The position numbers and the translations under genes are program-made. A DNA stretch of 64,000 bases. Origin: Valencia hispanica (lineage: Eukaryota; Chordata; Actinopteri; Cyprinodontiformes; Valenciidae). The DNA lies in assembly GCA_963556495.2 (NCBI GenBank), contig OY747702.1, positions 38,788,180 to 38,852,179 on the forward strand, in the 5' to 3' direction. Of the stretch, positions 12,171 through 23,255 are shown piece by piece (the first letter of the stretch is position 1; the number at the start of each line of letters is the position of its first letter). A model generated the notes under the pieces. That model worked only from the letters and a program-made list of their open reading frames with translations, was not told the DNA's origin and did no database searches.

Positions 12171-15100
12171 TATGAATGATTTTAAGGATAATTTCTATTT
12201 ACATCAGTCTCTCATTTAAAATTTAGTGGAGTTTCAGAACAGCTCAGGGAAATAAACTGGCCAAGCTGAGGGAATAATTTATAATTTCAACATGACATTG
12301 AAGCACCATAGTGATAGGCACCTGTGTAGCTAACAAGGGGTGTTTGTAACTAACTACAGATAAATACGCTGCGACGTGACCTTATCTTGAAGAGTGGAGT
12401 TGGCTGGACTAAATAAATTGCATTGTTTGATAACCAGAAGGTGAGGATCGATATATTGTTAGCAGTAAATCCTAATTCAGTATGACTACAGATCACCTTA
12501 GTGTAACACAGAGGATTTTCAATTTTATACGACACAAAAAGAGCATAACAATTAGTCTAATTTTATGTTGAAGACTTTAAGTTCCCTTACTTAACCAGTC
12601 ATTATTCATGTGTTTAGCACCTAGCTAAAGTAAACGCATACATTTAAAGTAAATTTGACATTTTAGAGGTCCAGAGATGGCTACGATTTGAGTGTTGAAA
12701 GGGATGGAATTTCCAAAGGGAACCTGGTATGGGACACAGAGATGCTTTGAGGCAATCACTTTGGCTCCCCTATCTGTTAGTTTCAGTGTCGTCTCTGTGT
12801 CAGGGTCATTGGTGTTGGTTTAACTGAAGAGACACCTCTTTAATTTTGAATGCCTTTGAGCTGAACTGGCTGTTAACAAAGTGTAATACATTTCTGCTCA
12901 GTTTTTTGTCACATCGATTAATTTTTGTTTTATTTAGCCCGTAATGCAGCTTTAGTTGATAACTGTCTGTCTGACTGCTTGACGTCAAACCTCCTCAGTA
13001 AACTACAGTACTGAACAGTCTAATGTTGAGTAAACTCTGTTCTGCGCTGAACAAACGGCAGCATCGATTTGTCCACACGGGGAGTCCTACGGGGGTCACA
13101 TGGGTGGGGACTTTTCTTCTGTCCACAGTAGTGAGGTCATCTTGCTATGAACTTCCTGTCTCCCATCACCTTTCTGCTCTTTTTTTGGTAGTATTTCCTC
13201 CTGTTGTATTGTTTTAAACATCCAAATCAGTTTAGCAGCTGACCACTGCATTTACATTGCTAATGTTGGCCTGAAGGGAGGCTGTGCACAGACTGAGTGC
13301 GTTTTTCCTGAACCCGTACGAATGCTCTGCAGCAGTGCAGTTCAGCAGTTTTCATTCTGAGCAACGTGTGGTATTATCTGCAGTCATAGCAGAGGACAAA
13401 CAGGTCATGTTCCTAGTGCAAAAGTCAAACTAAATAAACAGAGGAGGCATATTTCAAGAGCTCATTATAGTATTTCTAAATGGAAAAAACTTTCAACCTA
13501 ACAGATAATAAATATTCAGTGTGTCCTCGGGTTGTGTGGAAACGTTAAGTCTTGCATTTTGATGAAATTACACAAAAAAGTTGAGCAGCGTTCCTAAAAC
13601 TCTCTGCTGTGCTTCAGCTTATCACATCACTATTCTTCAGCTCTGACATGTGGATTTCCCCAAAGTGTCACATATCGTCTTTATTTCCTCCCACGGACAC
13701 AAACACAGGCAGGTATAAATGAGTCATGCCACTGTTGTCCTGGTTGAGCCTGTCAGGATGACGGGAAGGGTTTGTGTCGGAAAAGGAGCGATGATGCACA
13801 GCAGTGGGGATGAATTGACAATTTATCTTCCTACATATTCCAAGATGCCTCTCCATGTAGAGCCAACAGTTCAACAGTAAACACTGATACGATTTTAAAA
13901 GATATTAAAGAAAACTAATAATTTAAACTTATTCCATTCAGCCACCTTGCCTTCGCTGTGTAACGCTGCACTAGATGGAGATGGAAGAAATCATTTAGAA
14001 AGCGGTTGGTGTTTGTAGGGTCTTGGGGGGGTTAAAAACCCAGTAAGCTCTCCGTTGAGTGTAGGGCTGTGCACAGCATCATGGAGTTTGCTTGGTCATC
14101 ATGGATTTAAAGCAGGGCTGACCATAGTGACCTTATAACAAAGCAGCATCCTCAATGTCCTCAAGGTTCAGACAGAGTGGCTGCTACATTACAACACATC
14201 CCATTGCCCCTCCTGCTAGAACCAATGAGATTGCGCCCCACTCTGCTCTAATGTTTGGTCTTACTTGTTGGCTGAAGAAAGAAGACTTGGGTATGTGTTT
14301 TGGCACAGAAAAACTCAAGAGGAAACAGTATCTGTATTAACCAGCAGTTGCTGGTTTTAGTGCAGGATCGAACACCTGACCTGGTGGTGTTATTGATCAG
14401 AGACTAACAACTGGGTCAGCACTTAAACCAGGAAAGACACAGAAGACCCAGGTTTCTGGTTCAGCGGGTACACACTGGAACAACACACAGGATGAGTGAC
14501 ACATGTTTGGGAGCCTCTCAGGGAGGATCCGAACATCGACCAGCCTGGAACAACTATCCATCCGTGATGAACGATGGAGAGGGGAGATAGCAAATCATCG
14601 ACAGATTAATGGAGGGAAAGTGTGTGTGTGTTTATAGCAGTTTATTGCCGCTGCCCTCTCTCTCACACATGTGCACACACAGCAGCTTTCTGCTGATGTG
14701 CTTGAGCAGAGGTCTGATTCAAACTTTGATGTCAGTGGAGCTGGGAAGAGACACTGAGCATGCTCAAAATTACTATGGCGACTGTATGATACTGTCACAG
14801 ATAAACGGTCGGCTTTGTGTTCTTTGCTTATGGACGTTACCCACTCATCATTGGCAAGAATGTCATTATTATGGCTTTCAACTATTTATTTTCAGACTTT
14901 TTGTCAGGGTGGAACAATGACACATCATAAAACAAAAACTGGGTTTACAAGTTTGAATTTATTGTGGATTTTCTCCCATCCTCAAAGAGTTGTAATTATA
15001 CTTAAAGACTCAAATATGTGCATACATCTCTACTCGGATAAATATTTTAAAAAACTTGCTTAACAACCAGATTATTTTTGCAACAAGCTTCTGGAATAAT

Positions 15101-15344
15101 TCTGGCTAGATACTGGACCTCTTTTTTTGCAGAGTTCATTAAAAAATGGGGTCATGGTTACGGCTTTGAAAAGGCCATTCCCAGAAGACGGGAATCAGTT
15201 TTGATGTGTCTTTCGGATCCTGATGGAATGCCCAGCTATCTCCACATTTTAGTTGTTTGTTTGAGGTGAATTTCAGGAATGCTTGCGATAGTTTCCTCCA
15301 TCAGTATAATTTTTTATGTAATTGACTCATACTACTGGGAGATA
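12171..15344. other. Non-coding spacer
   Basis: No gene or named repeat recognised. Contains a short TG run near 14620. Frames of about 60-100 codons have no recognisable domain. Confidence 0.4.
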
Positions 15345-15595
15345 AATGGCTCCACAGCATGATACTACCACTACCATGCTTGACAGTTTGCATGGAGTTC
15401 CTTCTTCACCTTGGCTTTTTCAGATAGACTTCTTCTAACTGTGGGCAAACAGCTCAGTCTGTACCTTGGCTTTCTCCAGAAGGCATTTGACACATGTGGG
15501 CAGCTGTAAAGTTTGAGCTTCAAGGAGTTGGCTTTCTCGGTGGGAACCCTCTCAGTCCATAGTGAAGTAACAGGCTTTTCCTTTCCAACCTGTTT
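15345..15595 (-). mobile_element. Tc1-like transposase fragment, copy A
   Basis: Read on the minus strand, the segment follows the order of a fish Tc1-like transposase from the LHRHGLRG-like region to the TVKHGGGS-like region. Plus-strand landmarks are CAGCATGATACTACCACTACC, CAAACAGCTCAGTCTGTACC, CTCCAGAAGGCATTTGACAC and CTCTCAGTCCATAGTGAAG. Several codons are changed and no terminal repeats remain. It is about 97% identical by eye to copy B at 15893-16110. Confidence 0.7.
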
Positions 15596-15669
15596 CACAA
15601 CCAAATTGTATAGTCAGCAACCAACGTGTTTCACAACCAAGTTGTATAGTCAGCAACCGTGTTTCACAA
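15591..15669. repeat. 33-36-bp tandem duplication
   Basis: TGTTTCACA occurs at 15591, 15627 and 15660, and TTGTATAGTCAGCAACC occurs twice between them. This makes about 2.3 units of 33-36 bp at the joint between Tc1 copy A and the following L2 tail. Confidence 0.8.
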
Positions 15670-15893
15670 GTGCACTGCAAGGCAATTTAGCTATATAGCA
15701 CATTTTAGGAACAGGGCATTTCAAATTACTTTATAATAATAAAAATGAAACAAAAAACAAACAAATGAGATTACTTTGCAGTGGGAAAATAAAGGGAAGC
15801 AATGAAAAACTCAGAACAATTTATTATGTTCAAGTTAATCAAAGCAGCTCTAAAGAAATTGGGTTTTTGCCTTGATTTAAAGGAATTCAGTAT
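15665..15893 (-). mobile_element. L2-type LINE 3' tail, copy A
   Basis: In minus orientation it ends with AAATGTGCTATATAGCTAAA and TTGCCTTGCAGTGC, an L2-type 3' end. It is a near copy of 16628-16832 (shared words TTTAGCTATATAGCACATTT, ACTTTGCAGTGGGAAAAT, TTGATTTAAAGGAATTCAGT). It stops abruptly at GAATTCAGTAT, where Tc1 copy B begins. Confidence 0.65.
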
Positions 15894-16190
15894 ACCACCA
15901 CTACCATGCTTGACAGTTTGCATGGAGTTCCTTCTTGACCTTGGCTTTTTCAGATATACTTCTTCTAATTGTGGGCAAACAGCTCTGTCTGTACCTTGGC
16001 TTTCTCCAGAAGGCATTTGACACATGTGGGCAGCTGTAAACTTTGAGCTTCAAGGAGTTGGCTTTCTTGGTGGGAGCCCTCTCAGTCCATAGTGAAGTAA
16101 CAGGCTTTCCCTGTGGTTGCTAACTATACCATGTACCAGAAGTTTCAAGTTTATGGCAGGTTTGATCCTTAGTGGTTCTAAGTTTGTGAA
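15893..16190 (-). mobile_element. Tc1-like transposase fragment, copy B
   Basis: Repeats copy A from the CCACTACCATGCTTGACAG landmark onward and continues further into the transposase N-terminal half (AGTTTCAAGTTTATGGCAGG, then a decayed helix-turn-helix region). A minus-strand frame here reads TVKHGSGGI, a decayed form of the TVKHGGGS motif. It directly abuts the L2 tail copy A. Confidence 0.7.
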
Positions 16191-16284
16191 CACTCCAGCC
16201 AATTTCCTTTCTTGAAAGGATTGAGAAAATATTTGGATGTTTTAATAGGATACTAATTCCAAACACAAAACAATACTGGTTTTC

Positions 16285-16525
16285 TGCTGGTGCAGATGGC
16301 TCTCTTGATGGCTCAGTGTCCATTTTATTGTCCATTTTAATGTCCTTTTAATGCTGCTCCTGAGTGTGTCCGCACATGGAGATAGGTATGGGAGGAGGAG
16401 GGTATAAATGTGTTCATGCTTAAACTTGTTGGGGGGGACATATGTGGGGTAGTTTTTATTCTGTAAAGTACTTTGAACTGCATTTTTCTGTATGAAAAGC
16501 GCTCTATAAATAAAGTTTGATTAGA
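16285..16525 (+). mobile_element. L2-type LINE 3' UTR and tail
   Basis: Matches, in the same order, the 3' UTR of the L2 copy at 59730-59990: GCAGATGGCTC, AGTGTCCAT, TAATGTCCTTTT, GCTCCTGAGTGTGT, CATGCTTAAACTT, a G-run, then TACTTTGAACTGCATTTT and AAAAGCGCTCTATAAATAAAG. It is 5' truncated with no coding part, as is usual for L2 copies. It ends in TTTGATTAGA. Confidence 0.75.
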
Positions 16526-16621
16526 CTTTGGAATTAGAAAAGAAGGCTAACATTACATTTCTGAAATAAGCCTAACTTCAAAACCTAGTTTAAAAGTACA
16601 GCTTGTGTTCAGAAACCAACC

Positions 16622-17495
16622 AGTTTCACAAGCGCACTGCAAGACAATTTAGCTATATAGCACATTTTAGGAACAGGGCATTTCAAAGTACTTTACAAAC
16701 AAACGAGATTACTTTGCAGTGGGAAAATAAAGGGAAGCAATGAATAACTCAGAACAATTTATGATGTTCCAGTTGTTAATCAAAGGTAGCTTTAACGAAT
16801 TGGGGTTTTGGCCTTGATTTAAAGGAATTCAGTATTTTAGTATTTTTGCATTTACGCATTTTTTTTTGGAAGGTTCCCAATTAAATGAGCAAAAAAAGAA
16901 AATCGGAATGCTACTTCTCCATGTTTGGTTCTGATTCTGGAGATGAAGAGTAGACCTAACCCAAAGACCTCAGTGGTGGAAAATTGATGCAATGGCAAAA
17001 GATCCTAATGTATTTTGGTGCTAAGTCATTTAATGACTCTCTGAGCTACAGGGAGCCTTTGTATTTTAGAACTGGGATGAAGCTCTATTTTTCTATTTTT
17101 GGTGAGGATGTGAGCAGCAGCATTTTGGATCAGCAGCATGTGTCTGACTTTTTAGGCAAACCGTTGAAGACAATGTTGCAGTAATCGATTCAACTGAAGA
17201 TAAATGCATGGGTACGTTTCTCAAGATCTTGTTGGGATCTGTGATCTTAGAAATGTTCTTCAAGTGATAAAAGACAGACTCCTCTTTATGTGTCTCTAGA
17301 GATTCAAGTCTGAGTCCATCACTATTCCCAGACTTTGGGTCTGATTAGTAGTATCTAGTTGTAAAAGCTGAAACAGTGTGCTGAGTTTAGATAATTTCTC
17401 TTTAGGTCCAAAAATAATTACTTCAGCTTTGTTGCTATTCATCTGAAAGAAGCTGTGGCATATGAATGCATTTAGTTGTTCTATGCATCTGCAAA
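16622..17495 (-). mobile_element. L2-type LINE, 3' half with RT remnant
   Basis: On the minus strand the segment 17397-17446 translates to NKAEVIIFGPKE and 17310-17345 to NQTQSLGIVMDSDLNL, both typical of the part of L2-type ORF2 downstream of the YADD motif. Downstream follow LQHCLQ- and LLIQNAAA-like patches with stops and frameshifts. The 3' UTR ends near 16628 in the same tail as copy A. The 5' end is truncated near 17495. Confidence 0.8.
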
Positions 17496-19329
17496 GAAAA
17501 ATGTTTAAGGTTTTGAAGTTCTAATGTTTGGCAAAATTATGAAAATGCAAAAGGTGACGTGATTAGCTATAGAATAAATGGTAGATGACTATATTTCCAC
17601 CAGTTGCCTGTTGTCAACACCTGTAAGTCAACAAGGAAAGGATATGCAACACTTTATGTAAGTTCATGAATTTTGTTGACTTTGTGGTGCTCATGGCCAT
17701 CTTTCAGGTTTGCACAAGCTGAGTCAGACTTGACTGAGTGTGACTGACGGTAAACAGCCATATCATTTGTTCTTAGTTACAAAATGCATGTTTGTTGCTA
17801 CAAACACATCTGTTTGCCATAACTGAGTGTACCTTTACTCTCTGATTTCTGCTCAGTTTTTTTCCCCCTTTGATTCCTTTGTTGCTTTTTTTTTCTTTCA
17901 TGTAGGCGCCCTTGCTGTTGCAGCTTTTTTTCTTACAGTTCATTCAAAGTTTATTAGTGTTATTTTGCTACAAAGCGTAAAATAATTTTAGATTTTTATC
18001 AACAAACCTATAGATTATTCACATTAGAACAAAATGTGTTTTGTGTTCTAACATTGGTAGCATAGACATGACGTTTTAAAAAAAACAAGCCCACATTATT
18101 ACCTTTCCACCCCCGTACCTGACAGCTTGCATAATGTGTTTGTGTGGATGTGTACTGTGCATTGTGGCCAAAAATCCCCACTCTGGTCATTGTTCCTGTC
18201 TTGTGATATTTTTTCAGGTGCGAATTTGCAGATCTAAGTTTGCTGCCATATTGTTTCAAGAGAACAGTTTGGAGTAGCACCAGATGCTTCTTTAAGGCCT
18301 TTTTTTCTTTTTTTTTTCTTTTGCAGGACATCTTCTTTTTAAGAGCTGTTCATAGTGATGACGACTGGCTTATTTTCAAAGGTTATGAAGCAGGAAAAAT
18401 TGTATGGCTTGCTTCCTTTTCTGTAAGCACAGAACAAAGAACAATGGGGGGATGTAGCCACAGAAGTGATGCTTTATGGGTATGAATACAAAACTTCCTC
18501 TCCAAGCAGCTTTTGTTTCTGTATTTGAACTTTTCTTTTACATAGGAGATTTGGTCCTGTTTTAAAATATTCGATTTCTTCTTCTCTGTCTGCTACTTTG
18601 TTTTAGAAGCATTTTTTGGGAACTTTTTATATACCAATCCAGATCAAAGGTGTTCATATTCATTCCTGAAATTTGTTTGTTTTTTGTAAGCTGCCTTTAG
18701 ATATACATTGTGCAGAAAGACCTGTTACTTCTCTGCTTTGTTTCCACCAGCACTCTCAGTTAAAGTCCAGGTTTTCTCTGTGAGGTCAGGGGTGAGACTG
18801 AGGTACTCCTGGTGTTACGCTTCTGCACGTGGTACCGGTTACCTCCTGGTTATCACTGCCCCCCTCCACCAGGTGTTTGGTGATTGATGAGGGTCTTTTC
18901 TATCAATCTCCTGCTAATGGTCAGGAAGTGGCCACCCACACCCGCCTACCTCACAGACCCCCGCGGCATGCTGGGTAACAAGCAGAGCATCGCTCTCCAT
19001 AATGAGGCTCTTTCATCCTCTCTTTTCTCTGCATCCTGCTGTTTTCCCCCTCACGCTGACTTGATATGAGGGGGAGCAATTCTGGTGGAGATTTTTTCAG
19101 GGCTGACCTGGAGTGGCCAGAGAAAAGAAGCGCTGCATAGGATCAGCATGATGAAGAGTTTCTGTGAGCTCCAAAGCTCACAGAAGCTCTGAGCTGCCGC
19201 TTCTTGTTTCCTCAGATCTGGGACTAGAGCTTCAATGCCAAATGAGAGAAAGTGTTTATTTTATTATGCGAAGGGTGTTCCAACAAAGCAACTACTTCTG
19301 GAAACCAGAGCTTTCCTGCGGAGTTACAA
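17496..19329. other. Non-coding spacer
   Basis: No gene recognised. A pyrimidine tract followed by CAG near 18300-18326 resembles a splice acceptor but has no convincing exon behind it. The segment 18840-19090 is G+C-richer than its surroundings. Confidence 0.4.
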
Positions 19330-19610
19330 TGATGTGAAAAAAGTTTGCCTCTTTTATTACCAGACCACAGTAACTTCAGCAAGTGCAAAATTGAGTTTTC
19401 CATTTTTTTTTATTTAATTTTTTTTAATCCAAACCAATCTGGTCCTATTAGGGTAAGCAATTATTTTTGTTAAACTCTGAATCCACTGTACTTGACCTCA
19501 TTTTTCTGAACTGTTAGAACATTATTAATACTTGTCAAAAATCAGAGAAAGAATGAGGGCTTCAGCAAACCAATTGCCAAATTGAAGTGATAATTAGATC
19601 TTTTACTGGA
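19330..19610. mobile_element. Possible Tc1-derived MITE
   Basis: GATGTGAAAAAAGTTTGCC near 19331 and AATCCAAACCAATCTGGTCC with AGCAATTATTTTTGTTAA near 19427-19475 resemble the two ends of a fish Tc1-related family whose ends read GTGAAAAAGTAATTGCCCC. The match is loose and the middle is missing. Confidence 0.25.
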
Positions 19611-20454
19611 AACTTTTGGAATTTAGTTTTGTGTTGTTCTTAAGGTTGACTATTTAGAAATGAATATGAGCTGGATTCTTTTTGTCAAGGAATTTATTTG
19701 GAACTTACTTAGAATCTTTCAGACTTTCTTGTCTTCACAAACCAGCACATTGTGACTTGTCACTTTACCTTCAGCCAGCAGCTCAACAGGAAAAGTGATG
19801 AGGTTGGGATGATCGCCACCCCTCCCAAATGAGCAGGAATAATTACCCCTGGCAGGTAAACGAGAAGCTGCTTAGGCGTTTGTGTAGGATGTGTGAAAAT
19901 AAACGAGAGGCTTGTTAATTATCCAAATTAAAACGGTGCAGCTGAACTCTTACACCCCTCGAATGATATAATTCAGCTAATTGTTAGAGCCTTTTTTCTA
20001 ATTAATTCTGTTAATTGGCCAAAAATAAAATCCTCTTTGGAAATAAAGACTTTTATACTGCCATAAACTAACCAAAAATAATTAAAGGAAAACAAAACTG
20101 GTCAACTGTAATTTAAAAAGAACATGTTTCTGTCTCATTTCAGAGCTGCTAACCCTGCAGAGGCTTATTAACAAAGTGTGCCTGCTGCAACCTTTGACCC
20201 CTGGCGTTCCTTTTCTGACGTCTGAAGTCTACATACGCAGGCATACAGAGGTCTCCCATTCACATCCTTGTGACAAAGGCTCTAATGAGCCGGTGGAAGG
20301 AAGGGGACGGAGTTGAAAGGTTGAGCTTCGGCTCGGCGGGTGGCGACTGATTCCTGTCTGAGCTGTGGGTCAGAGGTCAGCAAGCAACAGGCAGACAAGG
20401 GTCAGAGGTGGAACGGTGAATCGGTCATAGCATTTAAGCAAGACCTCTTGTCTG
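19611..20454. other. Non-coding, TAAT-rich stretch
   Basis: No coding signal. The part 19885-20090 is dense in TAATT/AATTA words (for example TTCTAATTAATTCTGTTAATTGG). See the finding on a possible conserved non-coding element. Confidence 0.4.
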
Positions 20455-20860
20455 GATTTTATGATAGACCAGAGCAAAGTAGTGCATAACCGCAAAGTTA
20501 TGGAAATGTGATTTCAAAATGTTTTACAAATGCACCCTCCCAGTGTAAAGACTTTCAAAAACCTCCTTCTGTAGCAATTACAGCTTCAAGTCTTTAGGTC
20601 TATCTCCAGCTTTTCACATCTAGATACTAAAATATTTGCACTTTTTTTTTATCTGAGTGACAGCGATGCTAAATACTTATTGGGAACAGCTTCTACCGCA
20701 TGTTTTCTGTGTCCCCTGCGTAGCTTTTGGTAGACTACAAACAGTAGTCTACCAAAGACATTTATTTCCAACAGTTCACAATCGAAGCAACCCTCCTATA
20801 AGTCTGATTGGCTCAAATTCAAAATATTTAAAAAAGTCAGTAGAGCCTTAAATTATAATA
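20455..20860 (-). mobile_element. Tc1-like transposon remnant
   Basis: Landmarks GATAGACCAGAGCAAAGTAG, GCAATTACAGCTTCAAGTC, ATCTCCAGCTTTTCACATC and ATGTTTTCTGTGTCCCC occur in the order expected for the same Tc1-like family as at 690-1030 and 35685-36390. Large internal parts are lost between them. No transposase frame survives. Confidence 0.5.
20726..20756. repeat. Perfect 13-bp inverted repeat (hairpin)
   Basis: TTTGGTAGACTAC (20726-20738) is followed after a 5-base loop by its exact reverse complement (20744-20756). It lies inside the decayed Tc1-like remnant. Confidence 0.9.
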
Positions 20861-21989
20861 AATCCACCTGCATTTTCATTAAGACAACTCAAAAATACAG
20901 GTCAAATCCGTCCCATATAGCTTTGAAACATGGCGCATTACTTAATCATTATTTGGCAGCGTTACTTAAAGGATTCAGAGGAGTTGCTCCCCCTAAAGTC
21001 TAAATCCATTCCTGCAAGATTGGAAAAGAGAGAAGTACAAGAAAGATCCTTGAAGGAGCATCATGGTGTCAGTCAGATGATGTTTGCTGCTCCTTTCTTT
21101 CTCATCTGATTCAGCACTTCATCTCCTCTCTATGTCCCCTACCGCCCTGAGCAAACACTGAGCAGTTTTCTTTACAGGCACCACCGAGTAAGCTGCGCTC
21201 TCAGCGAACGGTGTGCGCGCCGGAGGGTGGAGCCTACTGACTCACAGGGAGGGCAACCGTGACTCAGAGTGCACTCTCTGCTGCCAGCACTCACAGTGGA
21301 AAGCCAAATGTGATGCTTCCTCTTTGGTCACAATCTCTTCACACAACAGATTAGATTGTAGTTCGGAGTGTCCTGACAGGCAGATCTGAATGTCGGAACA
21401 TGGCAGCTGAGCAGAATGTGTGAAGCCGAAGAGGACGTGGTGACAAAAGAGCAGTCTGAGCTGCAACACTATGAGAAAAGAGCTCTTGATACTAAAACCC
21501 ACGTTTATCAGGGGAATGTAAAGCTTTAAAATTTTCCGCAGAGCAATAAACTGGCCAAATTTTCACCCATAAGCAACTTTTCTTGCTGCTGAGCCATCTA
21601 CAAGATTTTCCCATGTATGTTTCCAACATATTTCTGGTCTGGTTTTTGTTAGGTTTTGCTTCAAGCTTAACACAGTGTTAAAGCAACTGTTTTGCGTCAC
21701 TTTTAGGTCAACGGGTAGTAGGGTAAGCTTTACTTAATGCAGGAAGTTGGAGATTGTTAGGATGTAGACTCCTGACCTGTAGTTGCAGAACGGTTTTGCA
21801 ACTTGTTTTTACTTGTTCCCGTTCATATACAAGTTAATGTACACAGATAGATGTTACTGGAAGTTAGAGGAATGGCACTTTAGTAATCAAGTAAAACAAT
21901 GATTCATGCACACCTTTCAAAAAATGAATTCATGAAGTGAACATTAAATCCGGTAAGCAATTTTAAAAAGGCGGGTTCGTTTTTTCCCC
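20861..21989. other. Non-coding spacer with a small CpG-containing patch
   Basis: No gene recognised. The patch 21185-21235 has several CpG dinucleotides, unusual in this window, and is followed by two AP-1-like sites. Confidence 0.4.
21238..21266. promoter_or_regulatory. Pair of consensus AP-1 sites
   Basis: TGACTCA occurs at 21238-21244 and again at 21260-21266, about two helical turns apart and next to a CpG-containing patch. This is the consensus binding word of Fos/Jun dimers. Whether the sites are used is unknown, and one 7-mer alone would mean little. Confidence 0.3.
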
Positions 21990-22560
21990 TTTCTTTAAAC
22001 CCATCAGAGTCTATAGATTTCAAATGTGGCAAACATTTAATAGATCTGTGTGGAGCTCTACAGTTTAGAACCAGGATCTTGCATCATATTTTAAAATTGA
22101 TGGGGAACCTGTGTAGCTAGACTGAAACTGACATTTAGGACATTTTGTCGAGACAGGTCAACAATGTCTCTTGATGAAATGCACACATAGAACAATTTCC
22201 AGTTGTGACCGTTACACAATTGAACTGTATTTGCTGTTTTCTTGAACAATGCAAGACATGAATAGAACAGAGATTGTAGTTTTAGACCCAACATTAATTC
22301 TAAGTCAAAACCTTTGTCTCAGGAACCCAAGGTTTCTGATTGAAGATTTTGCATAAACAGCTGAACAGCTTCCATTACCTAAGGTATAATTGGGTCTGAA
22401 GTAAAAAAGGTCTTCCGTTTTCTTCTTCATTAAGGTGGAGAGAAGTTTCAGCCATCCAAGTACATAGTCCAAGTACTTATTTAGGACCTGAACCCTAGAA
22501 ATGAGACTTAAAACGGATGTATCATGAAATATCTGTCCTGCCCTTCTGACAAATGTCTTC
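21990..22560 (-). mobile_element. Possible ancient L2-type LINE fragment
   Basis: TTTAAAATTGATGGGGAACCTGTGTAG and nearby words resemble the antisense of the L2 segment preserved at 16985-17080. Similarity is weak and there is no reading frame, so this is a tentative call. Confidence 0.25.
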
Positions 22561-23039
22561 AAATGTTCTCAATGTGCAGAAGAGGAAGCATGCAGAACAG
22601 AAACATCTAGGGCAGTCAGTCAGAACCTTCAGGTAAACCATAATAGTGTGGACTCGAAGAATATCTCTACTTTAAAGCAGCTACAGAAAAGGATCAATCA
22701 GAGTTGAAGAAAACTGTCTAAGGCAATTCTTTTTAAATTATAAGAATGTTTTTCTTTTTTCCGCTATGACTCAAAATTTTAAGTGTGTCCAATTTTTTTG
22801 GTGTACCTGAGAAAAAAACAGAATACTTTGAAATAGTTATTGGATAGTATATGACAGCTTTCAAGATTTCAGAAATTATTTAGTATGGGTTGGTGATAAT
22901 TAGGAAGTCTCTTGAGGTAATGTGTAATACTAAAAGGAGTGTCCCAGGAGTTCTGTTTGCCATCTAGATTAAGACTATACCTGAAAATTTCAAGTCAGTT
23001 AAGGTATAATTCTTAATCTTGATAAGGAATGAGTCTTTA
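22561..23039. other. Probable old LINE sequence, unassigned
   Basis: The stretch leads directly into the LINE fragment at 23040. It has the same base composition but no word that I can place with confidence. Confidence 0.3.
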
Positions 23040-23255
23040 CCTCAAGATAATTAATTCAGGTACTTTGAAGTCTAAATCTTGACTGATGGCAGTAATGGAG
23101 CGGCAGATGGGTAGACTGATGAGAGACTTAAATCACTAATGATGGCATTGCTCTGGTTTGCTGTGGTGAAGGAGCAAAACTGAAAGGAGAAGTTCTCAAT
23201 CAACTGTTTCATCTACATCCCAACCTTCACCTATGAGCATCTCATTAGATTACTT
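23040..23255 (+). mobile_element. LINE RT C-terminal fragment (GGATGG-tail family)
   Basis: The order GGAGCGGCAGATGGGTAGACTG, TGGTGAAGGAGCAAAACTGAAAGG, TCTACATCCCAACCTTCACCTATG follows a common fish LINE that encodes, just after the RT core, IDRRIG-, VVKKELSQKAK- and YVPTLTYGHE-like segments. Indels and substitutions break all frames. Its clade (RTE-like or other) is not resolved here. Confidence 0.65.

Noticed and set aside
14361..14382. GGATCGAACACCTGACC resembling an inverted tRNA B box
   Set aside because: No matching A box at the right distance and no cloverleaf. Not called as tRNA or tRNA-derived SINE.
18300..18345. Poly-pyrimidine tract plus CAG as a splice acceptor
   Set aside because: No open frame with a plausible donor and no protein similarity follows. 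Long T-runs are common here.
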